From contig JAAWMH010000021.1 in NCBI GenBank assembly GCA_022798335.1, forward strand, positions 1 through 40,039: a stretch of DNA of 40,039 bases, written 5' to 3'. Positions within the stretch are counted from its first letter, which is position 1; every line of letters starts with the position of its first letter. This stretch comes from Clostridia bacterium (GTDB taxonomy: Bacteria; Bacillota; Clostridia; TANB77; CAG-508). A program made the position numbers and the translations under genes. Positions 1 through 8,101 of the stretch are shown one piece after another. The notes beneath the pieces were generated by a model. The model was not told the DNA's origin and searched no databases. It worked only from the letters and a program-made list of their open reading frames with translations.

Positions 1-55
1 CGTATTCTTGGCCCGGCGGAACTTGGTCCGCAAGGCGGATCGCAGGCCGGTAAAA
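1..55. other. GC-rich window edge, possible chimeric join
   Basis: The first 50-odd bases are about two-thirds G+C, while the sequence from about 56 onward is AT-rich. The reading frame of the reverse-strand hydrolase stays open through this piece, but the encoded residues (Pro/Cys/Gly-rich) no longer look like the conserved stretch expected after the NRASIL motif of beta-CASP proteins. It may be a misassembled contig end or a genuine divergent segment; the sequence alone cannot decide. Confidence 0.35.
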
Positions 56-1019
56 TGCTAGCTCTGTTGCCACTGTCTACATACTGTAAATTATTAGGCA
101 AGAAATCAAGCATTTCTTCTTTAATACCAAGATTTCCTTTGAGATACAAAGAAGTGTATCTGTGAGCTAACTTTCCATCAAAGAAAATAGGAATTTCTGT
201 AGAAAGTTTTCTGGCATCTTGTAACTTTCGCAAGTAGTACAAAATTTCTTGAGAACGTCCTAAGGAAAATACAGGAATAACAACAGTAGTATTCGGAGCT
301 TTTGCTAAAGCCCGTAAAATATTATGCTCAAAGCAAGGAACAATTTCTTGTGAGTTCATATTTCCATAGGTAGCTTCTTGCATAATATAAAGTGGCATTT
401 CTTGAACTTCTTTTGGAAGGGAAGGAACATCAAAGAACATATTTTTACTGTTATAATCTCCCGTAAAAAGCCAGTTAATATCTTCTTCACCAGGATAAGA
501 AATTTGTACTAATATTAAGGCAGCGCCTAAAAGGTGCCCATTATGGAAAAATGTTACCTTAATATGTTCATCTACATTGGTGGTTTGACAATAAGGAATG
601 GCTGTAACAAGCTTTAGAGTTTGGTTAACATCAGAATCACTGTAAAGGTTTGGTCGATGCCTTCTCTTAGCAGTATCTTTTAAAACACGATAACTATCAA
701 AAAGAGCAGGTTCTAAAAGAATAGAAGTAGGAGGTGTGGTATAAATTTTTCCACTAAATCCATTTTTAACAAGCAGTGGTAGCCTTCCAATATGGTCAAT
801 GTGGTTGTGCGTAATGAGCGCAAACTCAATATTTTCTTCGTTGAATGGAAAACTACAATTGATATCTTCTGCTTCGTCACTTCCTTGGAAAAGACCACAA
901 TCTACAATAAAGCGGTTAGTTTCTTTATTTGGGTATTTTACAATACACAAATGGCATGAACCTGTAACACCACTATTTAGTGTTTGAATATCCATGTAAA
1001 TCCGATTTTTTGAGCCCAT
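1..1019 (-). CDS. MBL-fold / beta-CASP metallo-hydrolase, C-terminus cut off by window
   Basis: The first 339 residues of a metallo-beta-lactamase-fold protein of the beta-CASP (RNA-processing exonuclease-like) group. Visible motifs are the metal-binding THNHIDHIGR around residue 90, the H and D of NGHLLGA and FTGDYN, QEATYGN, and VVIPVFSLGRSQE, which is typical of beta-CASP. The ATG at 1019 is preceded by AAGGAGG (1024-1030). The family cleaves RNA or DNA with two zinc ions; the substrate is not visible here. It uses a wide set of Arg codons (AGA, AGG, CGT, CGC, CGA, CGG), unlike the backbone genes. Two in-frame CGG codons (1002-1004 and 312-314) are read through without a frame change. The 3' part lies outside the window and the last 17 codons are suspect. 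Confidence 0.85.
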   Translation of the reverse strand, partial: MGSKNRIYMDIQTLNSGVTGSCHLCIVKYPNKETNRFIVDCGLFQGSDEAEDINCSFPFNEENIEFALITHNHIDHIGRLPLLVKNGFSGKIYTTPPTSILLEPALFDSYRVLKDTAKRRHRPNLYSDSDVNQTLKLVTAIPYCQTTNVDEHIKVTFFHNGHLLGAALILVQISYPGEEDINWLFTGDYNSKNMFFDVPSLPKEVQEMPLYIMQEATYGNMNSQEIVPCFEHNILRALAKAPNTTVVIPVFSLGRSQEILYYLRKLQDARKLSTEIPIFFDGKLAHRYTSLYLKGNLGIKEEMLDFLPNNLQYVDSGNRASILPACDPPCGPSSAGPRI

Positions 1020-1250
1020 AAAATTTCCTCCTTAAATTTGTATTGCTAACAAAAAAATATTTTGCTAGCAAGTTTGATAGGAACACATAGCACTTGCTAT
1101 TAAAGGTATTCTAACATCTAATACATATTGTGTCAATTCCAAAAACAGATTTCTTTAGAAATATTGACTTTTTTTATAATTAGAAATAGAATGTTAAAAA
1201 GTAGAGACCATTGCCTTTGTCCTACTAGAAAAAAGGGAGGAATTTTTATT

Positions 1251-2184
1251 ATGTCATTAGTAACAACTAAAAATATGTTTGAAAAATCAATGAAAGAACA
1301 TTTTGCTATTCGGAGCTTTTAATGTAAACAATATGGAAATTATCCAAGCAATTATAGATGCAGCAGCAAAAGAAAATTCACCAGTTATTTTGCAAGCATC
1401 TTCTAGTGCTATTAAATATGCAAGAATTGGATTTTTAAGAAAAATGATAGAAGCTGCAGCAGAAGAATACCCTAATATTCCAATATCACTACATTTAGAC
1501 CATGGTCCAGATTTTGAAACTTGTAAAATGTGCATTGATAATGGGTTTACCTCTGTTATGATAGATGGTTCTAAATATGATTTTGAAGAAAATATAGCAT
1601 TAACTAAACAAGTAGTGGAATATGCACATAGCAAAGGAGTAGTAGTAGAAGCAGAACTTGGAAAATTAGCAGGAGTGGAAGATGAAGTAAGTGTAGAGGC
1701 AAAAGATGCTATGTATACAGACCCTATGCAAGCAAAAGAATTTGTAGAAAGAACTAATTGTGATTCTTTAGCCATTGCTATAGGAACTAGTCATGGAGCT
1801 TACAAATTTAAAGGAGAAGCAAAATTAAGATTTGATATATTGCAAAAAATAAAAGAACAATTACCAAATACACCAATTGTATTACATGGTGCATCTACAG
1901 TTATACCAGAATTAGTTGAAATGTGTAATAAATTTGGAGGCAATATTCCAGGAGCAAAAGGTGTTCCAGATGAAATACTACATGAAGCAAGTTTATCTGG
2001 TGTTTCTAAAATAAATGTAGATACTGATTTGCGTTTAGCAATGACAGGGGCAATTAGAAAAGCTTTTGCAGAAGATCCAGCAGCATTTGACCCTAGAAAA
2101 TACATGTTACCTGCAAGAGAACTTATTGAAAGAACAGTAGCACATAAAATGAAAAATGTATTTGGCTCTACTAATAAAGCCTAA
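1251..2184 (+). CDS. fba: Class II fructose-bisphosphate aldolase, reading frame restored by +1 shift at CGG 1311
   Basis: Zinc-dependent aldolase of glycolysis/gluconeogenesis that splits fructose 1,6-bisphosphate into DHAP and glyceraldehyde 3-phosphate. The ATG at 1251 follows AGGGAGG at 1234-1240. Twenty codons (MSLVTTKNMF...HFAI) lead to an in-frame CGG at 1311-1313; frame 0 then stops at 1320-1322. Skipping the C gives Gly21 and the family sequence AIGAFNVNNMEIIQ, followed by an uninterrupted 290 residues to 2184, 310 in all, the usual length. LHLDHG, EAELG, IGTSHGAYK, VLHGAST and INVDTDLR supply metal and phosphate sites. A start inside the second frame (1303) would delete the conserved N-terminus and has no ribosome site. 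Fold and family are certain; how the shift is made is inference. Confidence 0.93.
1311..1314 (+). other. CGG frameshift site in fba (CGGA read as Gly)
   Basis: Frame-0 codon CGG follows ATT; dropping the C gives ATT-GGA-GCT, encoding the conserved Ile-Gly-Ala of class II aldolases. Frame 0 ends three codons later. Confidence 0.8.
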
Positions 2185-2192
2185 TTAGAAAT

Positions 2193-2238
2193 AAAAAAAG
2201 AAAAAGGGGAAGATGAAGCTTTCCCTTTTTCTTTTTAA
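2193..2238. terminator. Bidirectional rho-independent terminator between fba and smpB
   Basis: Inverted repeat with arms at about 2195-2211 and 2221-2236. A-rich and T-rich flanks serve both converging genes. Confidence 0.8.
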
Positions 2239-2688
2239 ATATATTTTCCAAATTCTTTTCTAATGCGCATTTGGGCATCCTTTTTAGCAATGTCTTCACG
2301 TTTATCGTATAATTTCTTACCTTTACCAACACCTAACTGCATTTTTACAAAATTTCCTGAAAAGTATAAATTCATAGGAACTAAGGTATAACCTTTTTGT
2401 TTGATTAGTCCTGTTAATTTATGAATTTCTTGTTTATTTAATAAAAGTTTTCTATCTCTTAAAGGGTCTTTATTAAAAATGTTACCTTGCTCATAAGGAC
2501 TAATATGCATACTATAAACAAAAACTTCACCATTTTTAATAGTAGCATAACTATCTTTTAAATTTACTTTTCCGATTACGAATAGATTTAATTTCTGTTC
2601 CAAAAAGTACCAGTCCAACTTCATAAGTATCTATAATAGTATAATTATGTTTTGCTACTGGATTAGTAGCAATTATTTTTTTATTCAT
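2235..2688 (-). CDS. smpB: SsrA-binding protein SmpB, reading frame restored by +1 shift at CGG 2574-2572
   Basis: SmpB binds tmRNA and brings it to stalled ribosomes for trans-translation. Starting at ATG 2688 (AAAGGAG upstream at 2701-2707), 38 codons read [16 protein letters not shown]...GTEIKSIRN, the normal SmpB N-terminus. The next frame-0 codon is CGG (2574-2572), and frame 0 stops seven codons later. Skipping its C gives Gly39 and [18 protein letters not shown], followed by HISPYEQGN, the [10 protein letters not shown] block and a basic tail, ending at 2235. The total is 150 residues, normal for SmpB. A start within the second frame would lose the conserved tmRNA-binding N-terminus. 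A rescue factor that itself needs a shift is notable. Confidence 0.93.
2571..2574 (-). other. CGG frameshift site in smpB (CGGA read as Gly)
   Basis: AAT-CGG-AAA in frame 0; AAT-(C)-GGA-AAA-GTA in the shifted frame gives the conserved [10 protein letters not shown] of SmpB. Confidence 0.82.
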
Positions 2689-2721
2689 ATATATATGTAT
2701 CTCCTTTTATATAAATATTAT

Positions 2722-2755
2722 AACATGTGTGTCAAGTAAATGAAACACACATGTT
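2722..2755 (-). terminator. Hairpin downstream of the 2766-3242 gene
   Basis: Eleven-base arms (2722-2732 and 2745-2755) form a strong hairpin just after the stop of the reverse-strand gene. The T-run is weak, so termination is likely but not certain; it also lies in the smpB promoter region. Confidence 0.55.
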
Positions 2756-2765
2756 ATTTTGTGCT

Positions 2766-3242
2766 TTATTGATTTTCGTCGTCATCATCATCATTATAAT
2801 AGGTAACTGTATTATTTTGTTTTGCATAATACATTACCATAGAAACGATAATAATTCCAGCAATTGCAATTGTTAGCCAAGTCCATAAACTAGTTGGTGT
2901 ATTGGCAAACATGTTAGCTGCACCATCTGCTGTTGTTCTAGTAGCTGTATAACCATTATTATTAAAATTTCTCATGTTATCGTTTTGGTTCCCATTATCT
3001 ATGGTATTTTTTGCATCATTACCAATAGTGTTAGCACCATTACTAATCGTATTTACACCGCTTCTAATTCCTTCGGCTGCTCCTTTACCAGCATCTTCTA
3101 CAACATTTTCTGCGCCACCTACAAAATTGCGAATACCATTTACGGCATTATCCATTACACTATTTGCAGCAAATGTATAAGAAACTGTAAAAAGAGAAAT
3201 AATAGCTAATAAAATAGCAGAAATTAAAAATTTCTTTTTCAT
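2766..3242 (-). CDS. Secreted/membrane-anchored small protein of unknown function
   Basis: 158 residues. A clear signal peptide (MKKKFLISAILLAIISLFTV..., cleavage near the Ala at about 25) is followed by a low-complexity Asn/Gly/Ala-rich stretch (NGANTIGN and similar). A C-terminal transmembrane helix (about 122-142) and a short tail with a run of Asp follow. Predicted topology is an extracellular stalk anchored at the C-terminus. A GGAGG-type ribosome site precedes the ATG. It is not recognised as a named family. It sits beside another gene of similar plan (3382-3789), suggesting a pair of cell-surface proteins. Confidence 0.75.
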   Translation of the reverse strand: MKKKFLISAILLAIISLFTVSYTFAANSVMDNAVNGIRNFVGGAENVVEDAGKGAAEGIRSGVNTISNGANTIGNDAKNTIDNGNQNDNMRNFNNNGYTATRTTADGAANMFANTPTSLWTWLTIAIAGIIIVSMVMYYAKQNNTVTYYNDDDDDENQ

Positions 3243-3343
3243 ATGATTTTACAAACCTCCTTTTTTATGCTTCCATATTAGTATTGTTTTTTTTAGACAA
3301 AATATTCTGCAAAAAAAAGAAATTTTTGTAAAAAACTAGAATA

Positions 3344-3373
3344 TAAAAAAAGATGACTAAAAAATCATCTTTA
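3344..3373 (-). terminator. Rho-independent terminator of the 3382-3789 gene
   Basis: Arms 3349-3356 and 3365-3372, with a T-run on the reverse strand. Confidence 0.75.
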
Positions 3374-3381
3374 AAATATTG

Positions 3382-3789
3382 TTAACCTTTTAAACGAATA
3401 ATAATAGCAATAGCAAGTAAAATAATAATAACACCAACTGTAATCAATAAAATATTAATAATATTACTAAGTCCTAAACCATTTTCAGGAGCTGTTGAAA
3501 CAGTACTTGATTGTATATTTTCATTTTCTATAGTATTAACTTGAGAAGTGGTATTGCTAGCTATATCTGAATTAGTTTGTTCATTAGAAGTATCTGGAGT
3601 TGTATTATCTACTTGATTTTGATTATTCAAATTAGAATTTGTATCTGGTATATTGGTATTGGTGTCTGGAGTATTAGTGTTAGTAGCACCAGGTAAATTC
3701 AAATTCACATCAGTTGCAGCTACATAAGTTAAACTTAAGCTAAATATAATCAATAAAATAAATAAAATTTTTCTAATTTTTTGTGTCAT
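3382..3789 (-). CDS. Small surface protein with Asn/Thr-rich spacer and C-terminal membrane anchor
   Basis: 135 residues. The signal peptide is MTQKIRKILFILLIIFSLSL. The body is almost entirely Asn, Thr, Asp, Pro, Ser and Gln with tandem NTNTPDTN-like units. A C-terminal hydrophobic helix (about 108-130) ends in a short basic tail (RLKG). The design is that of a small wall-spanning surface protein; no catalytic domain is visible. The repeated NTN/PDTN units could vary in length between strains. It is transcribed in the same direction as the 2766-3242 gene, with its own terminator between them. Confidence 0.7.
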   Translation of the reverse strand: MTQKIRKILFILLIIFSLSLTYVAATDVNLNLPGATNTNTPDTNTNIPDTNSNLNNQNQVDNTTPDTSNEQTNSDIASNTTSQVNTIENENIQSSTVSTAPENGLGLSNIINILLITVGVIIILLAIAIIIRLKG

Positions 3790-3917
3790 AAAAACCTCCT
3801 TGAAGCAACTATAACTGTTGCCTTTTTTCTATTAGTACGATATAATAATACACAATTAAACTGAAAAAGTCTATAGCTTTTAAAGATTTTTTAAAAAAAT
3901 TTTAGAAGAGGAAGAAA

Positions 3918-4223
3918 ATGTATTATATATATATGATAAGATGCAAAGATAATTCTATCTATACAGGAATTACTAAGGATATAGAACGTAGGTGGCAAGA
4001 ACATTTAGAAAGAGGAGAAAAGTGTGCTAAATATACGAAAAATCACCCTGTAAAAAAAATAGAAGCTGTATGGCAAGTAAGTACCAGACCTTTAGCTGCC
4101 AAATTAGAATTTTCTATTAAGAAATTAAAAAAAGAAGAAAAGGAAAACCTTATTCGAAATAAAAAACTAAGTACTTTTTTTGAAGAAAGACTCTCTTGCA
4201 ATGATTATCAAATTATTTTATAA
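3918..4223 (+). CDS. GIY-YIG nuclease-domain protein (YhbQ/UPF0213 type)
   Basis: 101 residues made of a single GIY-YIG domain. YYIYMIRCKDNSIYTGITKD supplies the GIY and YIG strands (YIY and YTG here), the Arg of RRWQEH is the catalytic-type Arg, and a Glu follows in KLEFSIKKL. Proteins of this size are stand-alone nuclease domains of unclear role, often called excinuclease ABC C-like. The ribosome site is AGAAGAGGAAG just before the ATG. Confidence in the family is high; the function is unproven. Confidence 0.85.
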   Translation: MYYIYMIRCKDNSIYTGITKDIERRWQEHLERGEKCAKYTKNHPVKKIEAVWQVSTRPLAAKLEFSIKKLKKEEKENLIRNKKLSTFFEERLSCNDYQIIL

Positions 4224-4294
4224 AAAGTATTTATTTTTATAAAATAATGTAGTAATATAAAAGAATAAAATTGCCAAAGGGGGCTCTATAAAAA

Positions 4295-4495
4295 GTGGAC
4301 CGGTTAGAAAACCTAAATCAAATTTGTAAAAAATGCTTAGAAAAAGCAACCAAACGGTTCGAAACCATAGATGCAAGAAGCTGCAGCTACTGTGCCATAG
4401 GGCAAGAAATTCACAAGTTAGAAGTAACACAAAATAGTCAATGGAACAAAGTAGACTGGAATGCCTCTAAATACAAAAAGTGGTATCATGGTTAA
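4295..4495 (+). CDS. Small Cys-rich protein, GTG start
   Basis: 66 residues with two CxxC pairs (ICKKC and SCSYC), suggesting a small zinc-binding fold. The C-terminus is Trp-rich. The start chosen is GTG 4295, with AAAGGGGG at 4276-4283 as ribosome site. It uses codons rare in its neighbours (ACC, AGC, TGC, CGG), which points to recent acquisition. Two in-frame CGG codons (4301, 4355) must be read as one ordinary codon each, because the +1 frame meets a stop at once after both. It is not assigned to a family; a phage- or plasmid-type small protein is possible. Confidence 0.55.
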   Translation: MDRLENLNQICKKCLEKATKRFETIDARSCSYCAIGQEIHKLEVTQNSQWNKVDWNASKYKKWYHG

Positions 4496-4500
4496 ATTCT

Positions 4501-4530
4501 AAGGGAACAGAAATACTGTTCCCTTAGTTT
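4501..4530 (+). terminator. Rho-independent terminator
   Basis: Ten-base arms AAGGGAACAG (4501-4510) and CTGTTCCCTT (4516-4525), followed by a short T-rich tail. Confidence 0.75.
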
Positions 4531-4553
4531 AACGAAATAAGGAGTAAAAAAAT

Positions 4554-6655
4554 ATGATAATAAACGACATTTTATATGGAAAAATAGAATTAAAGGGCAT
4601 TTATGAAGAAATTGCAAACACAGAAGAATTTAAAAGATTAGATGATATTACACAAACAGCAATGTCTGCTTTAGAATACCCCATACTTGCAGAAGAAACA
4701 CGTTATGAACACAGTATTGGAGTATATTATTTAATGTGCCAAACATTAAATATTTTAGATGCTAAATTAGCTAAACAAGGAATTCACATTTCTAAAGAAG
4801 AAAAAGAACTTGCTAAATTAGCAGCTCTGCTACACGATATTGGGCATGGTGTAAATTCTCATCTTTTAGAAGTTATTACAGGAGTTTCACATGAGCAAAG
4901 GGGAATTGATATCATAAAAGATTCTTCTATGCAAATTCATCAAATTCTTGTTAAACACTATGGAAAAGAATTTGTTGAAAAATTGGTAAGTTTTATGGAA
5001 TGTATTTATGGCAATAGAAGCATAAACGAGCCAATTAAGTTGCAACAAAATCATACCGTTCCATTAAAGCCTTTGCTAGCTACTTTAATTTCTCATAATA
5101 TCGATTTAGATAGATTAGATTATATTAGAAGAGAATCAAAATATGTTGGATTTGGTGTACTGACTAATATAGGACAACTATTAAATAGCTTTCAATGTAT
5201 ACTTACTGGAAAACAAATGAGTATTTCTATTCCAGAAGAGAAAATGCATTATGTAGAAGTAGCACTTTTAGAAAGAGCAAGAAACTATCAACAAATTTAT
5301 TTTCACACTACAGATTTTTTAGGAAATCATGCTTTTGAAGAATTATTAACAGAACTTAGAAACCACCCAGAAGAAGTACCAAATACAGTATCTATGCCAA
5401 TTAGAAAGTTCTTAACAATGAAAAATGTCAATTTAACAAATCAAGAATATATGAGCTTAACGAATAAACCATTAGCAGAAGCTTTAGAACAAATTAAGCA
5501 ATTTACCCAAAGTGAAAAAATACGCTATTTATGTGATTATAAAAAATATGTTAAAAGAGATTATCAAGTTTTATATAATGGAAGAAATGAAACCTATATT
5601 AGAAAATTATTAGCTAAAGTAATTCCTAATTTTTCAGTAGATACACACAGTATTTTTTCTAAAACCCAAAAGATTACGCCTTATAAAAAAACAAAATTTG
5701 GAAGCACTAATATTACTACTAAAATGGGGATTCAAAAGTTTGAAGACTTGCCACATTTTATTAATTTAAAGACATTTTCAAAAACAGTTCTTGCTATAAA
5801 CCCTGAATTATTACGATTAGAACTAGGAATTTCCAAAAAAGAATTTGAAAAAAATTATGCTGCCATAATACAAGAAGTGATAACTAGCCAAGCCAAGCCA
5901 GTACAAGATTTTGAATTAAAATATGTTATTCCAGCTAAAACAGATATTACTTATGGAAAAATGTTAAAGTTGCTAGAACAAAAATATCAAAAGCAAGACA
6001 GTGCAACTTATAGGTCTAAAGATACTTATTATGATTTGCTAGAAAATTTTTCTTTGTTATCAGAAGGAAAAGCTTTACGTACTAGAAATGGTATTACTTA
6101 TTATAAAGGATCAGAAAGCCACAGTTATAAAAATAAAAGAATTACTTATAAAACTTATGAAGAAGATGGAAAAGCAGAATTTACTGCACGAAATAAATCA
6201 GAAGAAATAGGAAATTCTACTAATTTGCAAGATTACAAAGAATTTTTAAGTGAATTAGGCTTAGAAAATAAACCACTAGAGCCTGTTTTAGAAGTAAGTA
6301 ATTTTAGAAAGCTTGTTACATTTTTAGTAAATGGTTGTCCTATAGATATTTCTTTTAATATTGCAAAATGCGAAAATACATTAAATAGAGCAGAAGAAAT
6401 TATTGATACTATTGAAATTAAACCAAGAGATAATCAAATTACTCGGAAGAGATGCTTTATTAGAAATAAAGCAAACTTTAGAAGAAAGTTTTAAACGGAT
6501 TAGATCAAATGAATACAAATGCTAGTATCTATGAACTTGGTATGATTAGTACTTATTTAAAACGTTCTACTCAAACAAAGCCAAAAATATTACAAATATT
6601 ACATAAAGTTATTTCTTCTATACAAAAAAGCAGAAATACTTTAGAAGAAAGATAA
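4554..6655 (+). CDS. HD phosphohydrolase fused to a CYTH-like domain, two +1 shifts at CGG
   Basis: About 699 residues. The N-terminal part is a dGTPase/YwfO-like HD hydrolase: TRYEHSIGVY gives the first His, LLHDIGHG the HD pair, and HNIDLDRLDYI the distal Asp. From about residue 450 a CYTH / triphosphate-tunnel domain is likely (DFELKYVIPAK as a variant ExExK, then KALRTRNG and DTIEIKPRDN). Frame 0 reaches CGG at 6444-6446; skipping C gives ITGRDALLEIKQTLEESFK. A second CGG (6496-6498), now in the new frame, is skipped the same way, giving GLDQMNTNASIYELGM and on to TAA 6653-6655. Without the shifts the protein stops at 6494 with an abnormal basic tail. HD cleaves nucleotide phosphates; the CYTH partner suggests polyphosphate or triphosphate substrates (inference). 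Confidence 0.82.
6444..6447 (+). other. First CGG frameshift site in the HD-CYTH gene
   Basis: ACT-CGG-AAG in frame 0 becomes ACT-(C)-GGA-AGA-GAT. The shifted frame carries an amphipathic, backbone-codon sequence; frame 0 turns Arg/Lys/Phe-rich. Confidence 0.72.
6496..6499 (+). other. Second CGG frameshift site in the HD-CYTH gene
   Basis: AAA-CGG-ATT in the once-shifted frame becomes AAA-(C)-GGA-TTA-GAT. This opens 52 further codons up to TAA 6653, ending 11 bases before the next gene. Confidence 0.68.
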
Positions 6656-6666
6656 GGTAAAAACAA

Positions 6667-6957
6667 ATGAATAATGAACAAAAGCAATCAGATTGGAAAG
6701 AATTAGAAAGATGGAATGCACAAAAAGAAGCTAAGATGCAAGAAACTTATGGTGCAGATATTACAAAATTAAAAGAAGAAAAATCTACTAAAAAGATTGA
6801 TAAAATTTCGAAAGTATTAGAAAAAATAGTAAAAGCAATTTTAATTTTGCATGTTATTGTAATTATTGGCATTATTGTGGCTACTGCGATTTATTTAATG
6901 TCTGTAAGGAAAGAACAACAAAGCAGACCTATATTTGGAGGTGCTTTTGAAGAATAA
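6667..6957 (+). CDS. Small single-pass membrane protein, unknown
   Basis: 96 residues. A charged N-terminal half with coiled-coil character is followed by one transmembrane helix (about 57-80, ILILHVIVIIGIIVATAIYL). A short basic then acidic C-terminus (FGGAFEE) follows. It begins 11 bases after the restored stop of the HD-CYTH gene, so the two are probably one operon; that spacing also supports the longer reading of the HD gene. No known family recognised. Confidence 0.7.
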   Translation: MNNEQKQSDWKELERWNAQKEAKMQETYGADITKLKEEKSTKKIDKISKVLEKIVKAILILHVIVIIGIIVATAIYLMSVRKEQQSRPIFGGAFEE

Positions 6958-6981
6958 TTTTGTAAAATCGCACTTTCTTAG

Positions 6982-7010
6982 TTGAAAAAGTTCTAAAGGT
7001 GTGCTATAAT
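6982..7010 (+). promoter_or_regulatory. SigA-type promoter for the SleB-like gene
   Basis: TTGAAA (6982-6987), a 17-base spacer and TATAAT (7005-7010). Confidence 0.7.
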
Positions 7011-7061
7011 TGAAAAACATGCAATATGCAAATTTGTAGAAAAAGAGGTTGTTTACTGCCC

Positions 7062-7997
7062 ATGAGTAAGAAAATCTATTTGGCATATACTGCATATTTA
7101 GTCTTTGTTGTACTTAGCTTTTCAGTAGTTATTTTAATATTAACTGCTTGTTTTAAAGTTCAAGTACAACTACCAGGATATGTAGAAGCCATCTTTTTTG
7201 AAGAACGGCCCGAAATACCAAAACAGAAGGATTTTCAAAAAGTAGAAAAAGCTTACACACAAGTTTATACTTGTTTAGTAGACCAAAGTGAACTAAAAGA
7301 GCAAATACAAATTCTTTACGACCAAACCATGTCAGCTGTAATTTGTAGTGACACAAATTTTTATTTCAATCAATTAGATGAGTTATACAAAGAGTATTCT
7401 AACAATTTAGCAGTGCTTGAAGAACAAATAGAATTGTATGAGCAGGAATATTATACTTATAAAAAATTATTAGCCAATATTCCTGCCCCTTTACGTTCTT
7501 ACCGTGAAAAAATGTATACTCAATTTTATGAAGAAATTGAGCCTAAATATCAGGAGGTATGTAACCTAAAAGAAACATATCTTGCAGAGTTAAAGCACCT
7601 AGAACAACTTCATAAAACAGCAAAAGAATTAGCAGAAAGTCTTTATGAAGAATCTCATGATATTATGAGCAGACTAATGACTAGAGAAGCTGGAAATTGC
7701 TCTGTAGAAGAAATTTGTATCGTGGCACGCATTGTAGAAAATAGGGTTTATAGTCCTAAATTTCCTAACACACTTTTGGAGGTTATTTATCAAAAAAATC
7801 AGTACTCACCTGCTATAACTGGAAGTATTAATTTACCTCCTTATGAAAGAGTAGTAGAAATTATGGATGAATATTTGCATGGAAGAATTAGGGTAGATGT
7901 TCCAAGAAATGTGCTCTATCAGGCCCTATTTATTCCTAGCGGTTCAAAAGGAGAGTGGCGACACATGCCTAGCGGGCACTATTTTTGCTATGGCTAA
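7062..7997 (+). CDS. Membrane-anchored SleB-like cell-wall hydrolase
   Basis: 311 residues. An N-terminal signal anchor (YLVFVVLSFSVVILILTACF) is followed by a Glu/Gln-rich coiled-coil stalk (about 60-200). A C-terminal domain of the SleB/CwlJ (Hydrolase_2) type carries LMTREAGNCSVEEICIVARI, VENRVYSPKFPNTLLEVIYQ and QYSP, with the catalytic-type Glu in REAGN. The family cleaves peptidoglycan, often spore cortex. ATG 7062 is preferred over an in-frame ATG at 7026 because GAGG at 7045-7048 precedes it and the anchor starts there. Its codons are more mixed than those of backbone genes, and one in-frame CGG (7206) must be read as sense. The stalk arrangement is unusual for spore SleB, so a vegetative role is possible. 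Confidence 0.8.
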   Translation: MSKKIYLAYTAYLVFVVLSFSVVILILTACFKVQVQLPGYVEAIFFEERPEIPKQKDFQKVEKAYTQVYTCLVDQSELKEQIQILYDQTMSAVICSDTNFYFNQLDELYKEYSNNLAVLEEQIELYEQEYYTYKKLLANIPAPLRSYREKMYTQFYEEIEPKYQEVCNLKETYLAELKHLEQLHKTAKELAESLYEESHDIMSRLMTREAGNCSVEEICIVARIVENRVYSPKFPNTLLEVIYQKNQYSPAITGSINLPPYERVVEIMDEYLHGRIRVDVPRNVLYQALFIPSGSKGEWRHMPSGHYFCYG

Positions 7998-8005
7998 AAC
8001 AATTT

Positions 8006-8052
8006 AAAAAAAGTAGCAGTGTAATCATAATTGGTTACACTGCTACTTTTTA
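8006..8052 (+). terminator. Terminator of the SleB-like gene
   Basis: Long inverted repeat, arms 8006-8024 and 8034-8052, with a T-run inside the second arm. Confidence 0.85.
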
Positions 8053-8062
8053 ATTAACAAAA

Positions 8063-8090
8063 CCCCCTCTTAGCTATCACTAAGAGGGGG
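8063..8090 (-). terminator. Terminator of the 8102-8806 gene
   Basis: Perfect 11-base arms (CCCCCTCTTAG at 8063-8073 and its complement at 8080-8090). A T-run lies on the reverse strand. Confidence 0.8.
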
Positions 8091-8101
8091 AAAATAAAAA
8101 C

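Noticed and set aside
4295..4360. CGG shift in the small Cys protein
   Set aside because: The +1 frame after both CGG codons meets a stop at once, while frame 0 continues with sensible CxxC motifs.
4351..4370. GGTTCGAAACC as a tRNA T-arm
   Set aside because: The flanking bases do not form the 5-bp stem and no acceptor, D or anticodon arms are found around it.
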